NCBI GenBank assembly: GCA_017547065.1
Contig: JAFYRC010000295.1
Coordinates: forward strand, 1-30,707
Length of the DNA stretch: 30,707 bases
Origin: Tidjanibacter sp.
GTDB taxonomy: Bacteria; Bacteroidota; Bacteroidia; Bacteroidales; Rikenellaceae
Direction: 5' to 3'
Each line of letters opens with the position of its first letter. Position 1 is the stretch's first letter. This document shows positions 14,126 through 22,647 of the stretch, one piece after another. A program made the position numbers and the translations under genes. The notes under the pieces are model-generated. The model ran no database searches and was not told the origin of the DNA. It worked only from the letters and a program-made list of their open reading frames with translations.

Positions 14126-16756
14126 TTAGAAATTCTTGCGAATGGTGATGGCGTTCAGCACGGGAGCACCCTTCTTGGGCGTGAACTCCACGATGAGGCT
14201 CTCGCCGGCCTTCACATCCACCTCGAAACGCTCAACGAGGGGGTTGTAGACGCCAACGCAAGCGGCGATGTCGAGGTCGGTGAGCACCTTCACACCGTTG
14301 ATCGACACGTCGAACACCCTCTCCTCGCCCTCGCTACTGATGGCCTCATTACCGAGGTTGTAGACCGAAGCCTTAACCTTGCCGGCCAACTCTGCGAAGT
14401 GGAGATATACGGAGTAGTTACCGGGGGCAACATCGGCACGGAAGGCCTCGATGTTGCTTCTCTGGGTCTGGTACATTGGGTCGCAATCGGTGTTGTTGAT
14501 GGCGGCTGCCGATGCTGGCTGCGAGCCGTGGCGCGAACGCTGACGAGCCTGCTCGCCACCAATGTAACCCCACGAGCCGGGAGTGTAGGCCTGCTCGGGA
14601 ATCCAGGTTACACCCGTGCGGGGCTCCTCGAAGTAGCGGTTGGTGCCGAGCAGAACGTTGATCTCCTCGGGATTGTGCTGCTCCACGAGGTCAAACTCGC
14701 AGGTGTAGAAATCCTTTACCTCGGCGGTTACTGCTTCGAGTGAGTTCTCGCCATTGGTGAAGGGCACCTCAAAGATGGCGTGGTAGTTCTCCACCTGCTT
14801 GGTGCCGAGCGAGGCGCCATTGTGGAAGAGCTCCACGGAGGGCTGGTTGGTGTAGACCTTGATGCGCTGTACCGACACACCCTCGCCATTCTCGGCGCCG
14901 GCACGCTTGTTCCATGCGCTGTTACCGATGTGTACCACGGGAGTGGTGTTGAGTGCGGCCTTGTAGTAGTAGTAGATGTCTTTGTGCTTGCGGTCGAAGG
15001 TGTTCAAACCTTTGAGGTTGGTGTGGGGAATTGCGTCGCCACGACTCTCGGAGCCGAAGTCGTTGAGGTTCCACACGTTACCCGAAGCGATAAAGTCGCG
15101 TTTGAGGATCTTGGGCAGATAGTGCTCGTGGTAGAGCTCGGAGTAGTCGAGCGTGTAGTCAAACCTCTCGGGAGCGGAAGAGTGGAGCCTGCTGTCGGCG
15201 TCGGCACCATACTCGCTGATGGTGAGAATCTGGTTGGGGAATTGCTCGTGGAGCTTGTCGAGAATCTTCTCGAAGTCTTTGAACACGCCACTGTACCAAC
15301 CCGAGTAGATGTTCCAACCGAGCATTTGGGGCACTGCGGCGATGCCGCTCTCGATGTATCGCGAGGGTGCGTGGTGGCAGGGAAGGAGAGTGTAGCGAGT
15401 GGGGTCGAGAGTGCGGAGAGTGTTGTCGACCTGCTTTGCCAATCCTACGAGGTAGGGGTAGTATTGAGTTTGGAGCCACTCCTTATCGGTGGAGGGGTGG
15501 CGGAGCTGAATCTCGTTCATGTAGGCCCAGATAAATACCGAGGGTGAGTTGAAATTCTGGTAGAGCATCTCCTCGGTCATCTGGAGAGTGCTTGCGGTGA
15601 AGCCCTCGGAGATGGTCACAGCATTCACGAGGGGAATCTCCACGGAGGTAACAATACCGAGCCTGTCGCAAGCCTCCATCACGCGCTCGTGCTGGGGATA
15701 GTGCGACACGCGGAGCGAGTTACCGCCCATCTCTTTCAGGAGCTCCACGTCGGAAACGTGCATTGCATCGGGCAGGGCGTTGCCGAGTCCGAGGTAGTCC
15801 TGGTGACGGTTGGTACCGATGAGCTTAACGTGACGGCCGTTGAGGGTAAGACCCTCGTTGGGGGTGAAGGTAAAGTAGCGCACGCCGAAACGGTCGTTTA
15901 CGCAGTCTACAACCTCTTTGTTAACCACCAACGATGCACGGGCGATGTAGAGGTTGGGAGCCTCCACGTCCCACAACTTGGGCTGTGTGAGGGTGAGGGC
16001 GATGCGCTCGGAGTGGTTCTCGGCACCCTCTGCGAGTTTCACCTTGCGGCTCTTGGTGGCCACAACGTTACCCTCGGTGTCGAGGATGTCAACCACAACC
16101 TCGGCGCGCTCCTTGGCTACGCTCGACAGAAGCACTTCTACCTCCACAGTTGCCTTCTCGGCACTCACCTCGGGGGTGCGAACGAGTAAACCCTTGGTAG
16201 CGTAGTAGGTGGTCGAAATGTGGGTTTTGGGGGTTTCGATAAGCTCGATGCTGCGGTAGATACCACCGTAGAATGTGAAATCGGCCGAGAGGGGACCGAT
16301 GTCGGCATTGTGCGAGTTGTCCACCTTGATAGCGATAGTGTTGCTACCATTCTGAAGAAGGGCGGTGATGTCGTTGCTGAATGCGAGATAACCACCAATG
16401 TGCGAGCCCACGAGGGTGCCGTTGATGTAGACCTCAGCATACTGGTTTGCTGCGCCGATGCGGAGAGTGTACTGCTTGCCCTCCTCTTTGTTGAGGTGGA
16501 GGGTTTTGCGATACCAACCGATGGTGCGAGCATAGCCGTCCACGTCATCGAATGAGTCGTCGGCGTTCCACGAGTGTGGGAGGTTTACCTGCTTCCACTC
16601 CTTGTCGCAGAAGTCGATGGCTGCGGCGTTGTCGGTGGTGAGAGCAAACTTCCAACCGGAGTCAATTGTGCGTACCACGCGAGCTGCGCTTGCGCTGTGG
16701 GCAAGTGCGAGAGTGGCCACGAGGGTCATTAAGGCCAATTTTGTGTAGTTTTTCAT
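14126..16756 (-). CDS. GH2 beta-galactosidase-like enzyme with C-terminal malectin-like domain
   Basis: 876 residues with a cleavable Sec signal (ALAHSASA, cut near residue 24). Domains in order: sugar-binding jelly roll (about 25-190, with WKQVNLPHSWNADD and GWYRKTL), Ig-like (about 200-310), TIM barrel (about 310-600), Ig-like DUF4982-type region (about 610-700) and a malectin-like domain (about 715-876, NYSVYLHFAEL). The GH2 acid/base is Glu415 (AYMNE) and the nucleophile Glu515 (ISEYGAD). GH2 enzymes of this layout remove terminal beta-linked sugars, most often galactose, in the periplasm or at the surface; exact specificity cannot be read. It has its own promoter (16791-16798) behind the terminator of the upstream PUL unit, but the orientation and type fit membership in the same locus. 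Confidence 0.93.
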   Translation of the reverse strand: MKNYTKLALMTLVATLALAHSASAARVVRTIDSGWKFALTTDNAAAIDFCDKEWKQVNLPHSWNADDSFDDVDGYARTIGWYRKTLHLNKEEGKQYTLRIGAANQYAEVYINGTLVGSHIGGYLAFSNDITALLQNGSNTIAIKVDNSHNADIGPLSADFTFYGGIYRSIELIETPKTHISTTYYATKGLLVRTPEVSAEKATVEVEVLLSSVAKERAEVVVDILDTEGNVVATKSRKVKLAEGAENHSERIALTLTQPKLWDVEAPNLYIARASLVVNKEVVDCVNDRFGVRYFTFTPNEGLTLNGRHVKLIGTNRHQDYLGLGNALPDAMHVSDVELLKEMGGNSLRVSHYPQHERVMEACDRLGIVTSVEIPLVNAVTISEGFTASTLQMTEEMLYQNFNSPSVFIWAYMNEIQLRHPSTDKEWLQTQYYPYLVGLAKQVDNTLRTLDPTRYTLLPCHHAPSRYIESGIAAVPQMLGWNIYSGWYSGVFKDFEKILDKLHEQFPNQILTISEYGADADSRLHSSAPERFDYTLDYSELYHEHYLPKILKRDFIASGNVWNLNDFGSESRGDAIPHTNLKGLNTFDRKHKDIYYYYKAALNTTPVVHIGNSAWNKRAGAENGEGVSVQRIKVYTNQPSVELFHNGASLGTKQVENYHAIFEVPFTNGENSLEAVTAEVKDFYTCEFDLVEQHNPEEINVLLGTNRYFEEPRTGVTWIPEQAYTPGSWGYIGGEQARQRSRHGSQPASAAAINNTDCDPMYQTQRSNIEAFRADVAPGNYSVYLHFAELAGKVKASVYNLGNEAISSEGEERVFDVSINGVKVLTDLDIAACVGVYNPLVERFEVDVKAGESLIVEFTPKKGAPVLNAITIRKNF

Positions 16757-16790
16757 AGGGTTATGTTTTTGTTATTTGTTTGCTTTGGTG

Positions 16791-16798
16791 CAAATATA
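16791..16798 (-). promoter_or_regulatory. Promoter -7 box of the GH2/malectin gene
   Basis: The minus strand reads TATATTTG (TAnnTTTG), 34 bp before the ATG at 16756. Its -33 region lies within the hairpin at 16802-16843, so terminator and promoter are interleaved. Confidence 0.7.
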
Positions 16799-16801
16799 AC
16801 A

Positions 16802-16843
16802 AAAGTTTAGCGAATTTCGAGCAATTGAAATTCGCTAAACTTT
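16802..16843 (-). terminator. 17-bp hairpin terminator at the end of the PUL operon
   Basis: A perfect inverted repeat: 16802-16818 pairs with 16827-16843 around an 8-nt loop (arm core TTTAGCGAATTTC). Read on the minus strand it is followed by TT-G-TT and then the next gene's -7 box. It closes the transcript of the fimbrillin-like gene 27 bp after its stop. Confidence 0.85.
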
Positions 16844-16870
16844 CTAATCTATTCGTTCAAAACGGTTGCC

Positions 16871-18394
16871 CTATTCTGTCAGGTCAACAACTTTGATACA
16901 ACGAGTATAGCGTTTGGGAGAATTGGCATACTTGGCAGCATTGCTTATACGAGGTTTACCTGTACAAGCATAACCAACCTGAGTATTATTTGCTGAGTTC
17001 TCAGTACTTGTGTAATAAGTGGTACCATCACCAACGGTGTCTGCTTCTTGGTTTAGTTTCTTTCCGCCAAGTGCAACCAAAGCGTCTTCAAACTTGTTGC
17101 GAGCAGCAATGGGTTCAGCTGCCATTGCAGAAGGATTAGTGGTGAGTGTCGTGTGATTATCAACATTGTAGTAGGTATCAAGCAGATAGTCCCACTCATT
17201 GTTTGCGGGCAAATACCAACCCTCGCCCTCGGTTTTGCAGTCCATATAGGAGAGATACTTCTCAATGTTAACACCTGCGGCAGTTTCAATGAGTGTCATA
17301 TTTGCAGCACCATCATCTGCACCAGTATTAACCACTGGCAATGTTTTGTCGCTCCACCAGTTGTGTGGGCCATAGCTCTTGGTCGAAACGATTTTGGCCT
17401 TTGTGGGGTTGGCAACATCATCCACCCAGAAGATAACACCCTTGTCGCCATTCTTGTCATAAGCGGTGGCATAGAGAGGATTCTTGTATTCGGGTTCATC
17501 AACAGTGGCCACTGGGTCGAGGGTGATTTTTTTTGCGATACGATCACCTTGTGCAACGTTGCCACCTGCAAATGAAATGACGGGGTGTGTACCTTTATCA
17601 ATATCAATGCTAATGCTAAATGTACTGCTTGAATAGTCTCTTGGACTGATGACAAGACGCACGTCAATGCTTTCGCCAGCCTTTACAAGACCATTAGCCA
17701 CAGTCGTTGTGATAGTTTTGCCTGCATCTTTAAGCTCAATCAATTCTGCAACGTCTCCTTTGATACTTACACGATGCGAGCCATAAGGACCAGTTTTATC
17801 TGTGGTAACAGTAACCTTGCTGATGGTTACGTCCTCGGTGGTGCCGTTGGTGATGTTGAGGCGGAGAATACCAAAGTATTGTTTCATCGCGCCAATTTCC
17901 ACAGCTTTACCATACTCAACATTGTCGGCTTTGCCATAGGCAAAACCATAAGTTGCGCCAACACTCCAAGTGGGTGCTGTAACGTCGTAGGTCTGATCTT
18001 TGGTCATCTGGATAACGATGAGGTCTGCGGTGTTTGCCCTATCGCGATAGGGGTAATACACATAGAAGTCGTGGGTGTCTTCTGCTGTGCCAGTCCAAGT
18101 GCCATTACCAGCGAATGCGGCTATTGCACCGCTTGCTTGGGTTGTGTAGGCCATGTTGTTTACGGCTGTCGAAACGGTGCCGTTAACGTGGTGGAAAAGA
18201 CCAATCTGGTCGCCGGCCTCCCAGGTTACGGTTTTGCCGTCGGTGAGATCGAGTACTGCACGATCGGCCTCGCCAACGGCGATTTCGATGGGTGTACCGG
18301 TTGCGTCGGGGGTGATTGTTGCGGGCTCGTTCTCGCAAGCTACCATGGTTGCGGCAGCTGCAAACATTGCGATGTATGCAAATATCTTTTTCAT
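16871..18394 (-). CDS. Fimbrillin-like lipoprotein with C-terminal DUF1566/Lcl-like domain
   Basis: 507 residues from ATG 18394 (MKKIFAYIAMF...), lipobox MVAC at Cys20, so a surface or outer-membrane lipoprotein is likely. Residues about 25-300 resemble Bacteroidetes fimbrillin-like domains (VTWEAGDQIGLFHH, a Tyr-rich FYVYYPY strand, YFGILRLNITNGT and DVTISKVTV). Residues about 315-507 form a DUF1566-type domain: GVIFWVDD at the start, the signature GEGWYLPANNEWDYL, YYTSTEN, and the closing TRCIKVVDL. The BACON lipoprotein three genes upstream ends with the same type of domain. In a PUL such proteins usually occupy the SusE/SusF role, surface glycan binding; that role is inferred. GC content looks lower than in the hydrolase genes. 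An in-frame GTG at 18439 is rejected because it precedes the lipoprotein signal. Confidence 0.85.
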   Translation of the reverse strand: MKKIFAYIAMFAAAATMVACENEPATITPDATGTPIEIAVGEADRAVLDLTDGKTVTWEAGDQIGLFHHVNGTVSTAVNNMAYTTQASGAIAAFAGNGTWTGTAEDTHDFYVYYPYRDRANTADLIVIQMTKDQTYDVTAPTWSVGATYGFAYGKADNVEYGKAVEIGAMKQYFGILRLNITNGTTEDVTISKVTVTTDKTGPYGSHRVSIKGDVAELIELKDAGKTITTTVANGLVKAGESIDVRLVISPRDYSSSTFSISIDIDKGTHPVISFAGGNVAQGDRIAKKITLDPVATVDEPEYKNPLYATAYDKNGDKGVIFWVDDVANPTKAKIVSTKSYGPHNWWSDKTLPVVNTGADDGAANMTLIETAAGVNIEKYLSYMDCKTEGEGWYLPANNEWDYLLDTYYNVDNHTTLTTNPSAMAAEPIAARNKFEDALVALGGKKLNQEADTVGDGTTYYTSTENSANNTQVGYACTGKPRISNAAKYANSPKRYTRCIKVVDLTE

Positions 18395-18432
18395 AGTCTT
18401 GTACTTCTTTTTTGTGTTAAACTTCAAAACTA

Positions 18433-18561
18433 CTACCACTCTTGCTCGTCGCCGAAGCTGTCAATTGTCAAGTCGAACTGGGTGGGGTCGGATACTGCGA
18501 TACCGCACTCTACCTCGATGATTTCTACTCCCAACAGGGGAGCGTTGTAGGGTATTTTCAT
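18433..18561 (-). CDS. 42-residue conserved-type peptide
   Basis: An ATG-to-TAG frame of 42 codons filling the gap between the esterase and the fimbrillin-like gene (34 bp and 38 bp on either side), same strand. The product starts MKIPYNAPLLGVEIIEVECG, then IAVSDP, and ends with an acidic tail, SFGDEQEW. It has no signal peptide or membrane segment. Short proteins with this build (basic start, P..EVIE/EIE, a G-I/F-A-x-S motif, acidic tail with final Trp) are, from memory, common beside fimbrillin-type genes in Bacteroidales; their function is not known to me. It is the only reading frame that explains this gap. Confidence 0.7.
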   Translation of the reverse strand: MKIPYNAPLLGVEIIEVECGIAVSDPTQFDLTIDSFGDEQEW

Positions 18562-18595
18562 AGTTTTCTGTGTTGATTGGATTTATTGTTTGTTT

Positions 18596-19450
18596 TTACT
18601 TGTTATAGACCATTTTGAGAACCTTCTCGGCATACCTTTGGCCCAACAAAATCTGACCGTCACGACCAAAGTGGGGGTCGCTCTCGTCGAGGAGCATATT
18701 GCACCCCTCGCTCGACACGCAGTCGGAGTTGGGAATTACCGTATTGATGGTGTTGATGATGGGGTTGAACTTGTCCTTGTTCTTGTGCCAGGGAGCAATC
18801 TCGCCCGCAATGAAGGGCACTGCACCGAGTTCGGCGCGGAGGTTGCTCACAAGCTCCGTAAGCTTGTCCATATAGCCGCTGGGGTTGCTACTGTTCGACT
18901 CGCCCTGGTGCCACAAAATCGCCTTCAAGGGGCCATAGGCGGTAGCCTGCTTGGTGCGCCTAACGGCCTCGGAGAGGAACGACAGACTCACGCTCGACTT
19001 GTTGCCCGAAGCGTCGGTGTAGTCGAAGGTGGTTGCTTTACCCTTGGCCCACTCGGAGATGTTGGAGCCGCCACGTGCGTTCACCACGAGCAAAACCTTG
19101 CGTCCCGTAGCCTTGTAAATCTCTTGCGAGAAGGAGAAACCGGGGTTGATTTGCTGGTGCTTCATCTCCTTGCGTATGGTCGAATACTGGTTCAGGGGGT
19201 TGGTGGCGGGGACCACATTACCCTCAGTGTCGAGGATATAAACACCCTCAATGGGCTTCTCGTCGCCGGCAATCATAGTACCTCGTCCTGCCATGTTACT
19301 CTGACCGATGAGCAGGTAGACATCATACTCGCCGGTTTGCTCGGAGGGAGTTGTGGGCTTGTGTGGTTTTGGGGGTTGCACCTGTGGATTGGCGCAACCA
19401 CCCAAAACTACCATAGCGGCCACAATCAGTAACAACACTCTCTTGGTCAT
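18596..19450 (-). CDS. SGNH/SASA-type carbohydrate O-acetylesterase lipoprotein
   Basis: 284 residues with a lipoprotein signal (VVLGGC, Cys19) and a Pro-rich linker. The catalytic core has the first block LLIGQSNMAGRG with nucleophile Ser51, the Gly/Asn block VNARGGSNISEW, ILWHQGESN, and the final Asp258-x-His260 (SDPHFGRDGQ). This pattern is that of sialate O-acetylesterase-like/CE6 enzymes (old DUF303), which remove acetyl groups from sugars. In this locus it probably deacetylates the target glycan before the hydrolases act; whether the substrate is an acetylated plant, algal or host glycan cannot be said. It lies 30 bp downstream of the BACON gene. Confidence 0.88.
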   Translation of the reverse strand: MTKRVLLLIVAAMVVLGGCANPQVQPPKPHKPTTPSEQTGEYDVYLLIGQSNMAGRGTMIAGDEKPIEGVYILDTEGNVVPATNPLNQYSTIRKEMKHQQINPGFSFSQEIYKATGRKVLLVVNARGGSNISEWAKGKATTFDYTDASGNKSSVSLSFLSEAVRRTKQATAYGPLKAILWHQGESNSSNPSGYMDKLTELVSNLRAELGAVPFIAGEIAPWHKNKDKFNPIINTINTVIPNSDCVSSEGCNMLLDESDPHFGRDGQILLGQRYAEKVLKMVYNK

Positions 19451-19480
19451 AACCTTACTTGTGTCCTTTTGAGTTTAATA

Positions 19481-20749
19481 TTAGAGGTTTACAACCTTGA
19501 TACAACGAGCAGTACGAGAGGTGCTATTCTTGGCACCGGTGTTGTCGTTCTTACTCCTCTTACCAAAGATTACATAGAATGCATTACCACTTTCAGATTC
19601 GGAAGAAGTGAAGACACTCTCGCCCACTTTAGCTACGCCGTCCAACTTCTGACCATCTTTCAAAGAAAGAAGCTGATTGTCGAAGAATGCGCGAGCAGCC
19701 TGCATCTCTGCTGGCATTTCTCCGGGCTGAACGTCAATCTCAACATCCTCATATTTTGCAACACCACAATATGCAGCGAATAGCGAATAGGCCTCACGGA
19801 GTGCGGGCAAATACCATCCCTCGCCCATATCGGCACAGAACTTGAACGCAGGGTGTTTTGCAAATGTCGGGTCAACAGCCTTAACGGCATCGGTGTTGAA
19901 CAGACCGTCGTCTTTGCTTGATGCTCCATCTACGGACGTCTTGTCTTCGGAAACCTTGGCTGCTGCACCATCGGCACGAGGACCTGCTACAACCTTACCA
20001 GTCTTGCCATCCTCCGAAATCCAGAACAGAACACCATTCTCAACGATAGAGCCAATACCGATAGTTCCCTCTGCGGGCTTCTGAGCCTGAGTTACAGCGA
20101 TGGTCTCGCTCACTGTGGAGCCCTTGGTGTTCTTGGCAGTTACGGTAACGGTGGTGCTACGCTCGGCGCCACTCTCGTTGTCCGACAAAGCAGTCAAGGT
20201 GATGTTCTTGTCGCCTTTCTCTGCTTTCAACCAAGCCTTGCCATCCTCGGCAACAGCAACGGTTACGTCGGTCATATTGCTCTCATAGGAGATGATTGCC
20301 AAAGCATCTTTTGCACCCGTAAGTTTAGCCTCTTTTCCACCAAGAGCGATGGTGGGAGCAATCTCGTCCTCCAAAGCCTGGGTTACGGTTACGCTAACGG
20401 TGGTGGTGTTGATACCAACGCCTGCGTGTACATAAACAATGCCCTGGCGAGTTTGGGGGTTGGTATTAGCTGCGGTGGTGGTAACGGTCAGAGTGGTGCC
20501 CTCCAATTTTGCGCTCAACCACGATGCGGCTGCATAGTCAACATCGGCGCTCAACACCTCGCTGTCGCTGGTTACGGTTGCAGTTGCGGTAGCACCTGCG
20601 GTTTTTGCCACGTTGAGAGCCTCGGGCTCAACGGTCAAGGCTGCGGGGGTGTATTCCTCCTTGTTGATGTTGCCCTCTTCCTCGGCAGGAGTACATCCAA
20701 TCACCATTGCTGCAATGGCGATGCTTGCCAGATAGAAAATCTTTTTCAT
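19481..20749 (-). CDS. BACON-domain lipoprotein with C-terminal DUF1566/Lcl-like domain
   Basis: 422 residues, lipobox MVIGC (Cys19). Two BACON-type beta-sandwich repeats (about 36-127 and 133-224) show the usual pattern of conserved W-L/W-A after an Ala/Thr-rich strand and end in TVSVTVTQ and SETIAVTQAQ. The C-terminal domain (about 232-422) starts GVLFWISEDG, carries GEGWYLPALREAYSL and FTSSESE, and ends ARCIKVVNL. The same domain ends the fimbrillin-like lipoprotein at 16871-18394, where a different N-terminal module precedes it. Within a PUL this is most likely a cell-surface glycan-binding protein (SusE/F position). BACON domains are thought to bind carbohydrate or mucin, or to act as spacers. 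Confidence 0.87.
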   Translation of the reverse strand: MKKIFYLASIAIAAMVIGCTPAEEEGNINKEEYTPAALTVEPEALNVAKTAGATATATVTSDSEVLSADVDYAAASWLSAKLEGTTLTVTTTAANTNPQTRQGIVYVHAGVGINTTTVSVTVTQALEDEIAPTIALGGKEAKLTGAKDALAIISYESNMTDVTVAVAEDGKAWLKAEKGDKNITLTALSDNESGAERSTTVTVTAKNTKGSTVSETIAVTQAQKPAEGTIGIGSIVENGVLFWISEDGKTGKVVAGPRADGAAAKVSEDKTSVDGASSKDDGLFNTDAVKAVDPTFAKHPAFKFCADMGEGWYLPALREAYSLFAAYCGVAKYEDVEIDVQPGEMPAEMQAARAFFDNQLLSLKDGQKLDGVAKVGESVFTSSESESGNAFYVIFGKRSKNDNTGAKNSTSRTARCIKVVNL

Positions 20750-20806
20750 AGTAAAGTTTTGTTTTTTTGTTTGGTTAATTTATTGTTTTAAGTGTTTGTT
20801 TGTATT

Positions 20807-22618
20807 CTATTTTTCCTCTACAACCACACCCTCGGTAACGCCATTCTCGTTGTAGGAGTCAACGGTGTAGTAGTATTTCACGCCCTTGGTGAGGATGTGC
20901 AGCGCAAGAGTGGTCTTGTCGCCACCCTTCACCTGGATGGTCTGGTTGAGGTAGTCGGGAGCAATACCAAACCTTACGAGGTAGCCCTTGGCTCCCTCGG
21001 CAGCTTTCCAGCTCACGTCGGCAAACCTGTCATCCTTGCTGTACCTTACGGCCTCAATGCCCTCAACCTGTGCGGGGGCCTCGCTGTTGCCAAATCCAAA
21101 CACCCTCAAATCGCGCAAGCCGAATTTGCCGCCTGCCAGAGCGTGGTAGTTCACCACTTTCAGGTAGCGAGCATTGAGGGGTTCTTTAAGTTCGAGGTAC
21201 TCGTGTGCGTTGGAGGTCTTGTTCTTGCTACGGTCTGTTACAAGGCTCCACTTCTTGCCGTCGAGCGACCAGTAGAGTTTGTAGGCAGTGTAGTCCTCGC
21301 CACCTTTGGCAAGTGCCATATCCCAATCCTGCTCTGCAAAGTTGAGCTGGATGGCATGGATGGTCTTGGCCTCGCCGAGGTCCATGGTCATCCACTCGCC
21401 CTTGTTGCCGGTTGTTGCCGACCACCAAGTACGAACGTTCTCATCCGAAGCATTCTCCACGCCGAAGCCCTCCAATGTGGACGATGCCTCGCATTTTGCA
21501 CCCTCCGAGAGCAACCACCAGCCTGCGCTGTTGCCCTTCGATGCATCGAATTTCTCCTGGTGCAACACCATAGGCAGGTCGCCGAGGGTGGTCTTCACGC
21601 TCATACGGCCCTGCTCGTCGAAGTGTACGGGGAAGAGTCCGAGCCTACGCTCGAAATCGTTGTGGTTACCAATCCACATGGTGGAAATCTCCCACCAGTT
21701 CTCATAGCGGTCCTGGAAGGTGCAGCTGTGACCTGCGCTACCAATAAAACCTCCCACCTTCAACGAAATGGGGTTGTAGGGCTCAACTTTGTAGCCATCG
21801 TTGGGCTGTTTGCTGGTCATTACAACGTCGCAATACCACACCGACAAGGTGCCGGGGGTGGCGAATTGGAGATAATAGGTATCGCCCCTCTTCACAACCC
21901 AAGCGCCCTCGGGACAGGGGAGCCATTTGAACTTACCCCTCCATTCGGGAGCCTCAATCTCGTCCCAAACCTCCCTACGGCCGAAGTAGTAGCCGGCGTC
22001 GCACTTGTTCACGTCGGTGATGTAGTCCATCAGCAGGCGCTCCGAACCCTCAATCATAGTCATGGTTGCGGGGTCCAACTCAAAGCACTTGAACGACTGG
22101 TCGGTACCCAGGCCGTGGAACACGAAGTAGCGTCCGTTGTCGATGAACAACGAGGGGTCCGAGCAGCGGGGAATCTCGCCACACACCTCCCAGTTGCCCT
22201 TGTCGGGCTCGGCCGAGCGTACAATTTTCACGGTCTTCTCCTTGCGGTTGCGGTTGAGCTTGAAGAAGTAGATGTAGTTCTCGTCGGCAGCCACCGCGGG
22301 AGCTACATAGCACCCATCGTTGAGAGCGGCCTCCGCTACCTCTGCGTTGAAGTATACGTTCTTCCAATTCTGCATATCGTCCGACACCCTATAACCACCA
22401 CTGATGTCGTGGGTGGCAAAGAGATAGTATTTGTCTTTGAAAAACACCATCACGGGGTCGGCCGATGTGCGTGCATCGGGATCCTTGGCCTTAAATGTAC
22501 CCCAACCATAGTCCAGGTCGAGGGGGTTGCAGTAGGTCGTGGGGTTGTTGTTCACAAGGTCGCCACAACCACACAGCAACACTGCGGTCAAAATTGCAAA
22601 ACCAATTCGTTTCATCAC
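20807..22618 (-). CDS. GH43 lipoprotein with F5/8C (discoidin) and FN3-like domains
   Basis: 603 residues, lipobox LLCGC (Cys18). The five-bladed propeller of GH43 spans about 28-365: catalytic base Asp54 in TSADPVMVFFKDKYYLFAT, the pKa-modulating Asp154 in CSDPSLFID, and the acid Glu237 in CPEGAWVVKRGDTYYLQFATPGT. SAGHSCTFQDRYENWWEISTM and FERRLGLFPV are typical of the GH43 group that carries discoidin domains. A CBM32/F5-8C domain (about 380-510, TWWSATTGNKGEWMTMDLGEAKTI) and a FN3-like domain (about 515-603) follow. GH43 enzymes cleave arabinose, xylose or galactose residues; the subfamily is not assigned here. A second ATG at codon 2 is an equal start. Confidence 0.9.
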   Translation of the reverse strand: MMKRIGFAILTAVLLCGCGDLVNNNPTTYCNPLDLDYGWGTFKAKDPDARTSADPVMVFFKDKYYLFATHDISGGYRVSDDMQNWKNVYFNAEVAEAALNDGCYVAPAVAADENYIYFFKLNRNRKEKTVKIVRSAEPDKGNWEVCGEIPRCSDPSLFIDNGRYFVFHGLGTDQSFKCFELDPATMTMIEGSERLLMDYITDVNKCDAGYYFGRREVWDEIEAPEWRGKFKWLPCPEGAWVVKRGDTYYLQFATPGTLSVWYCDVVMTSKQPNDGYKVEPYNPISLKVGGFIGSAGHSCTFQDRYENWWEISTMWIGNHNDFERRLGLFPVHFDEQGRMSVKTTLGDLPMVLHQEKFDASKGNSAGWWLLSEGAKCEASSTLEGFGVENASDENVRTWWSATTGNKGEWMTMDLGEAKTIHAIQLNFAEQDWDMALAKGGEDYTAYKLYWSLDGKKWSLVTDRSKNKTSNAHEYLELKEPLNARYLKVVNYHALAGGKFGLRDLRVFGFGNSEAPAQVEGIEAVRYSKDDRFADVSWKAAEGAKGYLVRFGIAPDYLNQTIQVKGGDKTTLALHILTKGVKYYYTVDSYNENGVTEGVVVEEK

Positions 22619-22647
22619 TTATTTATTATATGTATTGTTTGTTTGTT

